Below are positions 40,704 through 52,186 of a stretch of DNA of 64,000 nt, in pieces. Made by a program: the position numbers and the translations under genes. The DNA is from Tillandsia leiboldiana. Its lineage: Eukaryota > Streptophyta > Magnoliopsida > Poales > Bromeliaceae. How positions within the stretch are numbered: position 1 is the stretch's first letter; every line of letters begins with the position of its first letter. The DNA lies in NCBI GenBank assembly GCA_029204045.2, contig CM055071.1, positions 20,415,449 to 20,479,448 on the forward strand, given 5' to 3'. The notes beneath the pieces are model-generated. The model made no database searches. It had not been told where the DNA came from and saw only the letters and a program-made list of their open reading frames with translations.

Positions 40704-42073
40704 ATGGCCCGAAATGGGTTATCAGCGGAGAACGCAGGGGCAGAAAGTACGGTGCCAATAGCGGCGGAGTATCAGCTGCTCCGACAACAACTACAAGAGG
40801 TGGCCGGGCAGCTAGCAACCCTTATGGAACAAATGCGGCAGTGGGCGCAACAGTCGACAACACCAATGGAGGTCGCCCAGGCTTATTTGCCAGGACCAAC
40901 CGCACCAGTGACGAGACCGCCGGTGGCGGTCAGCGAGACTACGGTTGCCCCTTCTCCGACCACGGTGACCGAGATACCGTCGGTTCATCCGACGACGCCT
41001 TCAGTAGCACTAACACCAGCAACTTCGGGACTTACGTCGGGAGCCACTGTTGGAGCTCCCTTGGGAGAGACCGTGGTGACACCTATCCCGAGAATGACCG
41101 CCGTTGCTGCGAGGGAAGCCCTTATCCGGCAAACCGAATGGGATGGGGTGACAGCGAACTTGGCAAATTTCAAGAGGTACGACCCACCCGTGTTTGAGGG
41201 AGAGACGACCGACCCTTGGGTCGTGGAAAAATGGGTTGATACCACGGAGAAGCTTTTTGAAGACCTATTGATGGAGGAACATGAACGGGTCCCTTTGGCA
41301 GTCCACTTTCTTGAGGGAAACGCCCGCAGGTGATGGAGGACGATGTGCCCGGACCCCTCGGGGGGGGGGGGGGGCGGGGCACCGCCCTTCCATCTTGGAC
41401 CACGTTCCGAGAAAAACTATTTGAGGCATTTCTCTCCGACAGCATCAAATAGCAGATGGAAGATGACCTGAAGCACATCAAGAAAGGAAGTCAGACAGTT
41501 ACGGGATATCAACGGGCATTTGTGAGGTTGATCAAATGTGTTCCCCCTGTTATAAGAGATGAATCTCACAAAGCCCGTCTTTTCGTGAATGGTTTACGAA
41601 GCGACATCTACAAGGTGGTGCAAACGGCGGATTTGCACACCTTCTAGGAAGTGGTCGATAGAGCCACCACAGTGGAGCACGAATTTGCGATTTCACGAGC
41701 CCGACGGGAGAGCTCAGATCACAGCGGGGATAGAAAACGAGCTCGACCTTGTTTCGGAAGAGAGCATACCAAGAGGAGCCGGCCTCCTAAATACTCGAGA
41801 TTGCAACAAGGAACCAAGAATGCGCCGACAAGAGGACAATGGCCGGTGGACAAATCTTGCATCAATTGCGGTGGAATATACCAAGCGACCGAATGTCCTC
41901 AGAAGCGGGACCACTGTTTTCGATGCGGCAAACCGGGGCACTATTGTTTCAATTGCCCCTCGGAAACGGGGACATCACCCGTAGCAGCATCTCCACCTTC
42001 GTCTCCGCAATCGGGAGGAGCGAGAGTCTATACGAAGACCCACCAGGGGACGGACCCACAGAGCACGATGTAG
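40704..42073 (+). pseudogene. Tek5 gag (three breaks)
   Basis: The start at 40704 opens MARNGLSAENAG, followed by a coiled segment (LLRQQLQEVAGQLATLMEQM) and a proline/threonine-rich linker. The capsid-like domain begins near 41170 (FKRYDPPVFEGETTDPW). A TGA at 41331-41333 replaces a probable Trp codon. A run of 15 G (41360-41374) accompanies a change of frame, and two more stops follow near 41450 and 41645. The last part holds an atypical knuckle (CINCGGIYQATEC, no His) and a canonical one (CFRCGKPGHYCFNC). The gag family matches Ty3 chromoviruses but diverges from Tek3. It is non-functional as written. Confidence 0.87.
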
Positions 42074-42199
42074 CAGGTAATACTCGAGTTTCAGATCATC
42101 GTGCTAGAACGTTTGTGTCAACACCTAAGCATCCCACTCTTCCACCTCGCTTCATGTTTTCTCCCTACCATAGATATTAGAAGAAATCCCCATCGTAGA

Positions 42200-43870
42200 A
42201 ATAGGTTTGGTCGGATCCTCCGGCTACCCCTCGAGGCAGGCGGCTGTACTCCTTCCTGCCCAGTGAGGGTGAGGCGGGTTCTTAGTCTCTAAGAACTGAT
42301 GAGGTTTCCGTTAAAGGTTAACGGCGTAACGCTTGGGGCCGACAGTCGCGGCAATCTTTAAGTGGTAGCTGACTGCTTGAAGTTCCAAGTGCATCTCCGG
42401 GAACCGGACTTACCGAAAAATAGCCTTACGAACTCGGAATAGTCGACATGAGTTCACGGTCATACCGTCTAGACTCGTTAACGCACCAGCGGTATTCACG
42501 GACTCAAGCCCTTCTTAGACCAGCCGGTAATGGTCTTATAGTGGACGTTCCGATCTACTCTCACACAGGCGAGGGGTATGGGGAGCACTCGCGAGTGATC
42601 CCCTAGACCCTCCGAGATCAGAAACCTTATGCCAAACTCATAAAGTGTGAGTTTTGGCTCCGTGAGGTGGACTTTTTGGGGCATATCGTTTCGACGTCTG
42701 GAATTGCAGTGGATCCGAGGAGGACCGAGTCAATGGCCAACTGGGCTCGGCCAACAACGGTGACGGAGATCCGAAGCTTCTTAGGACAGGCAGGCTACTA
42801 CAGACGCTTCGTGGGAGGCCACTTCCCTAAATCGACTAACCCAAAGCGGGTAGAGATTCGTCTGGACAGCCCAGTGCCAAAAGAGTTTCAAAGAACGTAA
42901 AGACAGACGCACACAGGCGCCAGTGCTCATACAGCCGAAGCCCGGAAAGGACTATAAGATCTAGTCTGACGAATCTCCAAGAGGATCTTGGGAGACCAAA
43001 CGACGGACACGTAACTACAACTGGTGCAAGACAGAATGTCCTCGGAGCAAGGCGGAATTTTTACGAGCGACTCAGATGATGTAATAAGGTTCCGGGGACG
43101 AATTCGTGTGCCCAATAAGCTAGAAACGAGGGAAGAAAATCTAGCCAAAGTATATAATACCTCGTATACCGCGCATCCCGGAGGTACAAAGAGGTGCAGG
43201 GATCTATGGCAGACCTTCTGGTGGCCCAAATTGAAAGAGCGATGTGACACAATTTGTGGCGCAATATTGGGTGTGCCAACAGGTGAAAGCAAAACATCAG
43301 CGATCTGCGGGGAAACAGACGTTTCGGCTTACGAGGGAAGAAGTAGCAGGAAAGACCTCTTACGAAGAGTAATTTTGGTCTCGACCCCAGGAGAAACCTT
43401 AGAAGTAAATACTTCGTACCTTCCTGCCCAATAAGGAGGTGAAGACTTAGTTGCTTTATGTGTTGGCTATTTAGTTAAGGGTTAAATAGGTCCAATTTCC
43501 TGCCTCGTAACAATAGACCCAGCGTCCAGGTGGGGTAGAGTCACGTCAAGATCTGTGGCGTTGTGACAGTACGCCTTAAGTAAATGGGTTGCGTATTTCT
43601 AATAGTTCGAGCTTTTGGGATTGTTGGTTGGCGTCAATGACCCGATATTCGGGATTTTGGAGCGCGTAGGCCCGGTGACATACCGGTTGGCTTTACTGCC
43701 AAATCTCGATGCGGATCTTAGCACGAGAGGACAAAAAGGTTGCGCAACCGGACGATCCCCCTATGGGAAGGTGCTGTGAAGCAACTAGGAAGAATGGGAG
43801 GCAACTTGGGAACCAGAGTCAAAGATGGGGGAGTGCTACCCGGACCTCTTCGCCGCAGGCGGGAGTTAAG
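42200..43870 (+). pseudogene. Tek5 pol remnant (RT end, integrase zinc site, chromodomain scrap)
   Basis: Only fragments of pol remain. They are the end of RT with the VDFLGHIVSTSGIAVDP and FLGQAGYYRRFV segments (42660-42820), an upstream trace where the catalytic region reads like IVDVPIYS in place of FIDDILIYS, and an integrase zinc-site piece (AHPGGTKRCRDLWQTFWWP, 43165-43230). Near 43640-43860 there is an integrase tail (ILERVGPVTYRLALLP) and a chromodomain end (REATWE-like, YPDLF). Protease, RNase H and the integrase core are not recognisable. It is clearly a deletion derivative; the order still matches a chromovirus. Confidence 0.83.
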
Positions 43871-43905
43871 TTTCGGGGACGAAACTTGTTTTTATTGGTG
43901 AGTGG
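43871..43905 (+). other. Tek5 pre-PPT hairpin and polypurine-like tract
   Basis: TTTCG / GGGA / CGAAA (43871-43884) precedes ATTGGTGAGTGG (43894-43905), which abuts the 3' LTR. This tract is less purine-rich than AGTGGGGGAGGA of Tek3. Confidence 0.78.
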
Positions 43906-46851
43906 TGTAAGACCTGGCCTTTCCTTGACCCTTCCCGTTACCCCTTTTCTTATGACTGTCCGACTGTGGGACAATTTTTTGTGTTTTTCCGGAAAGTCTG
44001 TCGGGACTCGCGGACATTTTTAGGCGGAAGGGCTCGCGAAACGGAGAACGGGGACGCGATCGGTTTCGGATTCCGACTCCCGGTTCTCCCAGAATAAAAT
44101 TTTGAAGTTTGGACCCCTTTAGGCGCTCCGGGATCCGTGCGAGTGGATGACACGCTTTTCGAGACAATCTTAGCCGCCGGTTGTTTTTAGGGTTTCCTTA
44201 AAACCGAGGGCCGTAGGGTTTTTCCCTCTTGGTTTTCTCTCTTGACGGCTAGGATTTAGGGCGGCGCTTTTAAGAAAGAAACCCCAATCCATATTTCCTC
44301 CCTTTTCAAGAGGCGGCATGAGAAACCGAGGCGACGAGACGAGGAGAAGGGAAGAACGGGGGAAACCCCTCCCTCGTGGAGCCTTCCGTTGGAGACGAGA
44401 GGGACGATCCACCCTTCCCCCCTTTCCTCGCAGGATCACGGTAAGCGTCGTTCCCCTCTATTGCAATTTCTGTGGGATCGAGGTTTTGGTTGGGGGTCGT
44501 TCGGGTGTCGCACGCGTCGTGGGTTGTGGTAACGGGAAGCCGCCGTCGCCGTTGTCAAACGGGAGACCGCCGCCGCCGTTATCATGCCCACGAGGTCGTC
44601 GCCGGAGTCGCACGGGAGCGAAAACGGAGAAGAAAACGAAAAAGGGGGCGTTACTGTTCATCGCGTACGGATCCCCCAGCCGCGGTCCACAGACCCCGGG
44701 CGTGCACCCGGTGCACGCCCCGCAGCCCCGGAGGGGCAGACCCGGCGCACGGAATCGTGCGCCGGGCTGCACACTGTGCGCGGTGCACGCTCCGGGCGTG
44801 CACCCGGCGCTCACCGCGGCAGCCGCGCGGCATGGACCCGGTCCGCGCCCTTCCACGTGCGCGGCCCGGCCCAAGCCGCCCCGGCTCACCCTGCTGGGCG
44901 TGCACCCGGTCCGCGACCGCCAGCACTGTGGCCGTGAACCCGGTCCGCGACGCCGGCGTGCTCCGACGGCTCACCGAGCGGTGCACCCGGTCTGCGCCGC
45001 AGTCGTCTGCTGCCGTGGACCCGGTCCACGCCTGGATCTGTGCACCATCCGTCAGCCCGGAAGCCCGGGAGCTCCGTTTTGGCCCGTTTTTGGCCCGTTT
45101 CGCACCATTTTTGAGTGTTTTTGACCACGACGATGTTTTTAACATTACCTTTCCTACTTTAGTTTTCGGGCGCAAGGTGGGAGGATTTCTGACTGGAACT
45201 CCCCGCACACCCTTTTCTTCGTGTTCCAGGTGGGTACCCCTTGGCATATCTTTGTGCATGTTTTCGTTATTGTCATTTATATCTTGTTTGGGGTGACGTG
45301 GACCTCCGGGTTTAATGAACGTCGTGGTGGGAGACTAGATGGGCAGATTGCCCCTCCGAACAATAGTTGGATTGTTCGGAGCATGCGAGCGATGAGGACG
45401 ACGAACAGTGTGACCAGTCGGACGTCGAAAGGTGGGTTCCTTCCCCGACAGTTATTGAGTCGGGAAACGAGGACAAGTGGTAAGAGCAAAGGTTTGACAC
45501 GTTAAAAGGATACTAACCCCATTTATGCTTACGTTTTTATTATCACCACGTTTATGGCGACTAAGAGTCGCTATGCTCGACGACACGCCATGATCTGGGA
45601 GATGGCCGAGGCAGGTGCTCGGTCTGGTTTATCGAGGTAGGTGCTCGGATTGGTTAACCGAGGTTGGTGCTCGGTCTAGGCTCTTGTTTTGCTACACGCA
45701 CACCGGCGGTTTGGCCACCGCAAGGGTGTGCTTTTCCGGAAAAGTGTTATGTTGACCCGTGTACCCCACGCAGCGGTGGCGTTAGGAATGGGGGCCCCCG
45801 TGGGTGGGGGGTGTGAGCGGTGCTGCCGAGGTGGGTGCTCGGCGGCCGAGGCAGGTGCTCGGCAGGGGTTCCGAGGCAGGTGCTCGGTGTGGTTGCCGGG
45901 GAAGGTGCCCGGTTTTGTTTGCACAAGGTTCTGCGTTGTATTGTCTGCACGAGGTTCTGCATTGTATGGTTTGCACATGGTGCTTCATTGTTGATTGCTC
46001 GGGTTTCTATCGTGGTTTGCCTGACTTTAGCCCTTTTTGCATATTATGTTATTTCTAGTCACTGACTTCCCACTCCGTGACAGGTTCGTCCAGGGGCGAG
46101 CGCTATGGCACCGGAGAGGCCGCAAGGGTGCTGTTCTGACTTTGATCAAACTTCAGACACAGTGACTCCTCTTTCCCTTTTCTTTTATTACTCATGCTAG
46201 CTAGTTGTGGATTGCGACACCCCCATGGGGTCGAAGTGGATGTTGCCGTTTCCCTTTCTTTGAATAAACGAATGATTGTTGCATTCTTTCTTACTTGGCC
46301 GTTTTAAACAATGAAAAGTAAAGTAAACCGTTTGCGAAAACTACTTTTAAAACGTGGGTGTCGTGTGGGCACCGAATTTTACAAACCTTGTGGGATTTAT
46401 GTGTTTGCGAACTGTTTTCACAAAGTTCGGCATCGGGTGGGTGCCGTTTTCAAACCCCTGTGGATTTATGTGGCTTTCAAACGGTCTTTCATAAAACGAT
46501 GGCATCGTGTGGATGCCTCTTTCAAAACTTTGTGATTATTTATCCTTTCAAAACATCGGCCTCTATGTTCTAAGTGAATTTTAGAATATCATGTGAGTTG
46601 TTTGGTTGTATGTGAACGAGACCCCAACTGATGTCGTTAGAGATTGTATGTGCTACACCTTGTGAGACACTTTGTAATTGAGACGCCGTGCATATACAAA
46701 GGAGACTCTGCCCGTGTGCAGAGTGAATTTGTGTATGCGGCGGGTCTGGACGCGCACCGGGGAGCATTGGTTTACAAAAAAAAAATACATGGCTGAATTA
46801 GGGGCATCGGTGGCTCCTCTTCCGCGCGATTCGAACCCCCGGGGCGTGACA
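43906..46851 (+). repeat. Tek5 3' LTR (2946 bp)
   Basis: It is the same length as the 5' LTR, with a constant offset of 6373 bp throughout, so no indel separates them as far as I can see. It has the same internal repeat arrays. Confidence 0.95.
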
Positions 46852-46856
46852 GCCGC
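46852..46856. other. Tek5 target-site duplication, right copy (GCCGC)
   Basis: It is identical to 37528-37532. Tek4 LTR sequence continues at 46857. Confidence 0.95.
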
Positions 46857-47147
46857 CCGCCGCCGCCGCCGCCGCTTCTCCGGTTGCCAGAACAGTACCC
46901 CACACCTCGAAATCCGTGCCGGGTCATCCGGGCTCTGAAAAATCCAAGTAAATAGCCCGTTTCGATCGCCAAATTCCACTTCTAAAATTTCTCAAAAATT
47001 CCCGGAAAAGCAAACTTGATCCGTTTTTCATGCCGGGTCCAAATCTTGGGTCAAAAATGCGCGCAAACACCTCTAACACTCAACCGGGGTCTCCAGAAGT
47101 CACAGATCCAACAGTAATCCAAACGTGGGAATTTTCGGGTCCTCACA
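46857..47147 (-). repeat. Tek4 shared LTR, U3 end beyond Tek5
   Basis: It continues the LTR begun at 34600, matches 51880-52186 of the other Tek4 LTR and ends TCCTCACA before the 4b polypurine tract. Confidence 0.9.
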
Positions 47148-48630
47148 TCCTCCCCCACTAATAGAAAGTTTCGTCCTCGAAACTAACACAACTCAAACAG
47201 GGAGTCTCCAAGCAAAAGGTAGGTATCCATCAACACCGTCTCGAGCTCCCAAGCACTACTCACTCCCCGTGATTACTCCTCAACAAAACAATCATCAGTA
47301 CGGCATGGCCCGGTTGCGCAATTCTCTCATCACACGAGCCAGAATTCACAACGGGCGTCCCTCACACTCCAAACACTCACAAATCTCAACTGGAGCAAGT
47401 CAATCACGGGCGAGGGGTCCAAAAGCAAAACACCTCTGAGCTGAGACGTGGAAAACATTAGGAACTCCAAAAAGCTGGGGACAAGGAAGATTATACAAAT
47501 CTACTCATCCAATCTACACGAAGAACGTCACCACAACCAACAGGAAAGGTAAGGGCCCCACCAGCAGGAAAGTCGTCAACCCCAACTCTCTGTTTAGAAA
47601 ACAGCTGAAATTAACGAAAAGTCCGAAAATTTGAAAAGACCAGTGCCTTCGCCCCAATCAAACAAGAACAGGTTCGGGCACCGTCTCCATTTCTGGAGCA
47701 GTCTTTCGAAGCTTTCGTCCTGTTCGAAAATTTCAGTACAAGGCGAGAAAAGGGAGAGAAGTGTTGAAGCCGTTACAGCTGTGGCTACAAAACGGAAGCT
47801 ACGATCTAACCGTGCCCCAAAAAAGAAAACACAACTCTAGTCCTAATCATCACCTACGCTCAACAGGTAGCACCCAACCCAAAACCGCTGAAGCCACTGC
47901 TGCAGAAAGGATGCCACGGTGACCTGAGAAAATGATCTCCTGCTGTCCAACTCGCGAGAAGGTCACGGTTCTCAATCCACAATCAATCGTTGCACGATAC
48001 CGCACCAACTGGTCCATCCCGTGTGCTTAATCTGAGTCATGGAGCTGTAACCCAACCGTCACCTTTGCCGGTAAAATTCCAAGTCTCAACAGCACTAGAC
48101 ATAATGCATAAGGCTTCCCCAAGTGCACAATACCAACAGAAACCTGTACCTCTAGTGCACGTGGTAACAACTCTACCTCCAGTCCAGACAGGAAAACTAA
48201 AAACACTCTAACTCAAACCTATGAATCGGGGTGGTTTAGACTGCCGGGACTGGCTCCATCAATCAATGACGTCCCGAAGCTCAGGTACTATCCACTATCC
48301 ACCCTGCCTCGGTGCCTCGGCACTGCTCGTCGGCACGGAGGGGGCTGCTCGCTCCATCGGTGCTACTGGTACAACTGAATATGCCACTGCATAGAAAGAA
48401 AGTACTGGAGGACACTCAAGCGGTACTGCAACTAGCTGTGCTCTCTGCTCCAACAAGCGCATCAAACGTTCCATGGCTTCCTCCTGCCATCGGACAGCCT
48501 CCGACATCTGTGCCATCTGGATCCATAACTCCTGGGTCTCGCTCTGCTCTGATAGCTCTGCCTCCCGCTTCTCGGGTTACTCATCAGATGCGGGATGTGC
48601 CCTCTTCACTACACGACGTCTCAGGGGCAT
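47148..48630 (-). pseudogene. Tek4 unit 4b interior (chromodomain, protease and gag scraps)
   Basis: The polypurine tract (AGTGGGGGAGGA on the minus strand, 47148-47159) and hairpin (47169-47182) come first. Then follow a decayed pol tail: an integrase-tail trace near 47400-47420 and chromodomain-like sequence near 47230-47330. RT, RNase H and integrase are deleted. A protease N-terminal scrap lies near 48120-48190. The gag start at 48630 opens MPLRRR but meets a stop after 17 codons, and a coiled plus proline-rich gag segment persists at 48295-48516. It is entirely non-coding today. Confidence 0.8.
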
Positions 48631-48722
48631 CGTAGTCCACTGCACAATAACAAACATCAAGACACAACAACCAAACGACCCAATCCAGCGAAAGTCTAAG
48701 ACATGTCATCCATTCCATAGCA

Positions 48723-48746
48723 TTATGTTGTCTGCAGCCAACATAA
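48723..48746 (-). other. Tek4 unit 4b leader hairpin with CTGCAG loop
   Basis: The stem and loop are identical to Tek3, 160 nt downstream of the PBS (48906-48917). Confidence 0.72.
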
Positions 48747-48905
48747 TCGCTTAGGAGAATAAACATGCCAATCACTCATCCCATCCCTTGGGAGAGGTAT
48801 GAAACTCAATCAGGACTCTCGCTAACAGTCACGACTCTCACGTAGTCATCCTAATGTCCAACCACAAGCCTAGGGTTTCTAAGTCCACAATGACCTACAA
48901 TCTAG

Positions 48906-48917
48906 GCTCTGATACCA
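48906..48917 (-). other. Tek4 unit 4b primer-binding site (initiator tRNA-Met)
   Basis: The complement reads TGGTATCAGAGC, 8 bp from the LTR at 48926. Confidence 0.92.
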
Positions 48918-48925
48918 CTCTAATC

Positions 48926-51900
48926 TGTCACGCCCCGGCGTTGAAACTGCGACCCGGGCTCGCCAACAGATCCGCCGCCCATACGGTGAACCCCGTATAG
49001 ACGAAGCGTCTAACCTGCAAAAGATAGATACTATACTATCCAGATATCAGAGCTGAAAATAAACTGCTAGAAATAAAATAAATTAATACAAAGTCCTCAC
49101 CAAAGTACAAGTCACTCAACTCTGAAAGAAAAGTACAACTCTATACCTCACTACAAGGTCACTCAACAATAAGTAACTCTCATAATATAAAAAGGGTACA
49201 TCTACTCTCTGGACGACGACTGGTAGGGAACTAGCTCGCGACTCCCTTACCTCGGTCAGAAGAAGCAACAACAGGAGCAGCAGGAACAGGAGTAGAAGTC
49301 CCTGTGGGAAAAGACACCACGACGGGTGTGAGAACTACGTCCCAAGTAGTTCTCAGTGGGTGCCGCCAACAAGCCCAACGGTCTGCCCACTAAGTCAACT
49401 AGAGGCATAAAGTAACAAATGCAGTGTTGTAAAGAAAAGTTGGAAAGGTAAAGTCTACAGCTACTATGCCTCTATCTAGATGCTCAAGGAGTCGAACAGA
49501 AAGAACAGTATGCCAGGGGAACAAATGCGTCGACAAGTCGCGATAGAAGAACTCAATCTCACGCAGGTTACAACAACCCGGTCTAAAGCTCAATCTCAAC
49601 GCCGGTTACAACAACCCGGTCTATAGCTCAATCTCGACGCCGGTTACAACAACCCGATCTCGCCTACTCCGGAGTGGCACTCGTGGGGAGCGACCCGCTC
49701 GAGTCAAAGTAACCCATGTCCAACTGCTCTGCCAAGTATCTCAGTCAATCAGATAAAAGTCGACGCTATGCTCAAAGTGGAGACTCACTCAATCCACAAT
49801 GCAAAAACCCAGTCCCAACTGATGCATACACTAATCGGTCCAACCGCCCACAGTTCGCGGTTGCCGAAACAATAACCCGAGTCGATAATCTGGTGCTATC
49901 CCACCCGACTCAACCAATCACTGTCTCACTCACTGGCTGGAATCTACACAGTTGAGACTCACTGTCACTCTGACAGTTCCCAAGAACCCAGATCTACCAT
50001 CACTAACACTCTCCCAAAGAAATCAGATCTACAGACTGCTATCAACTCCACTCGGTCCCCAGACACGAGTGCAAATGCATCCCACAACCACCCGACCTCT
50101 CGGCCCACAACCCGGGCAGGAAAAACTATGACCAGAGTGAAATGAAGTGTAGTGATGTGGAATGTCTAGAGCAATAAAAATCTAGCCCAAGTTGGAGTTT
50201 TCTACAGTCTGGCTGAACATGACACATATGACAGAGGTGCTAGGTCAAGTTCCAAGATTTCACTACTTAACATAAAGTAGGAACCATAATAGGATCAAAA
50301 GATTCAACAACTGATATACAAGATACTAACATACAGTTTACACATGCTATTTAATCCAACTTCTAACATGCATGATCCTACATACATAGAATTAGTACAC
50401 AGTCCAAAGATCTTGGAAGCAAGGTCACCCACCTGAAGAGCTGACTGTCCAAGTCCCATAGCTGAAAATACCAGGAAAACCAAATCTCCAATTCCAACTG
50501 GTCCAGCAATACTCGCAAACCCTCCTGGGAACAACACAGAGTTCACAGTTACACTTAAATTCCCAAAATTAACCACGCACATACACACTAAAAATCAGCC
50601 CCAAAGATGCACTTATTTCACCTGTTGAAAATACTCTGAAAATTGCAATAAAAATATCACAGTGATCGTCTCGTCGAGACCTTCGAAACGGGTACCTGCA
50701 CGTCCAAATCCGAGCCCCGTAGGCCAAGTTACAAATTCCACAGTACAGGTGCGCAAACACTCACAACCACACAATTGTAAACTCTTGCATAGATAAAAAG
50801 GGAATAGTATACCTCTGGTACGTTCTCAGAAAAATCCCGAAAAAAATACTATGATAATCCTCGCGACGAGTAGATCCAAAAAGTGTATAGGCTCGTCTCG
50901 ATCCGACGCTCGAGTGCGGAGATAAAATTCTGGCAAGGGGCTGCTGTCCAAAAACTCCACCAGCAAACTGCGGCTTAGAAGTGTCTCAAAAACTGTGCCA
51001 TAAACTTTGAATCCAGCAAGATGATCAACACAAAAGTCGAAGAGGTACCTCTCGTGATTCCAACGCCGTGAAAATCGTCCAAAAATACTAAAGGAGTAGC
51101 TCTATGGACCTCTCAGATCGAACTGCGATGATAATGGGCCTCCGATGAAAGATCGCCACACTGCGCTCCGATGCCGAAGTTGTCGACGCCGCGGCTTCCA
51201 AAAATTCCGGGCCTCTGCCAGAAGATGCGCAACATGAAGATCTCCAACTTTCCTAAACGGGCCATGGGCAGGGGAGCTCGGGAAAGGGGGCAAAACTCCC
51301 TCACAAGACAGCTATTTATAGGCCCAGCCCAAAAATCCACCCATTTGGACTTTGGCCCAACAATTCGGGCGCCCGAAATGTTTCGGGCTGCTACAGTAAC
51401 GGGCCGGGCCCATTACTGTGTGCGCCCTAAACGCTTACGGGCCGCCACGTAGCCCAGCATCGCTCCCCGCGCCCGGCGCACCTGAGCCAGCGAACCACGC
51501 AATGCCACGTGTCCCAACACTGTGCTGTGCTCCGCTGCGCCCGACCAACCACGGGGCGCCACGTGGCGGCCCCACGTCACCCCGTCAGCGCCCACGCCGC
51601 GCCCACGTGCGCGGCCGCGCCGCCGCAGGTGCCGTGTCGGGCACGCATCCCGAGGCAACCGCCTCCACCGCGTGGACCGAGCGCACCAAGACCCTCCAAC
51701 CACAGGCTGCCACGTCACCACACCCGGCTCACCGTGCACCCACGCCATTTCCATGGACCGCGCCTACCGCACCGGCCAATAGGGAGGCGCCACGTGGCCC
51801 GCGCCCGGTGCACGCCCTCCGCGCTGGATCGCGCGCCTCCGCCGCCGCGAACCGCCGCCCTCCGCCGTCGCCGGCGCTTCTCCGGTTGCCAGAACAGTAC

Positions 51901-52186
51901 CCCACACCTCGAAATCCGTGCCGGGTCATCCGGGCTCCGAAAAATCCAAGTAAATAGCCCGTTTTGATCGTTTTCGCGTGCTGAATCCAAATCCGATGTC
52001 CGATTTGCCAAATTCCACTTCTAAAATTTCTCAAAAATTCCCGGAAAAGCAAACTTGATCCGTTTTTCATGGCGGGTTCAAATCTTGGGTCTAAAATGCG
52101 CACAAACACCTCTAACACTCAACCGGGGTCTCCAGAAGTCACAGATCCAACAGTAATCCAAACGTGGGAATTTCTGGGTCCTCACA
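48926..52186 (-). repeat. Tek4 shared LTR between units 4b and 4c (3261 bp, uninterrupted)
   Basis: It runs from TGTCACGCCCCGG to TCCTCACA on the plus strand. The triple repeat is at 49552-49660, the conserved block (one substitution cluster) at 49666-49704, the TATA complement at 51313-51320 and G-boxes at 51506-51796. It is the reference for the LTR split by Tek5. Confidence 0.92.

Larger units (their letters stand above)
37533..46851 (+). mobile_element. Tek5: young, non-autonomous Ty3 chromovirus
   Basis: This is a 9319-bp plus-strand element with two 2946-bp LTRs, PBS (40487-40498), a 3.43-kb interior and a perfect 5-bp target duplication. The LTRs have the same length and about 36 substitutions by my count, roughly 1.2%, so it is the most recent datable insertion here. 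The interior nevertheless holds a broken gag and only scraps of RT, integrase and chromodomain. It was therefore probably copied by enzymes from another element. It lies in opposite orientation to its Tek4 host. Confidence 0.94.
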
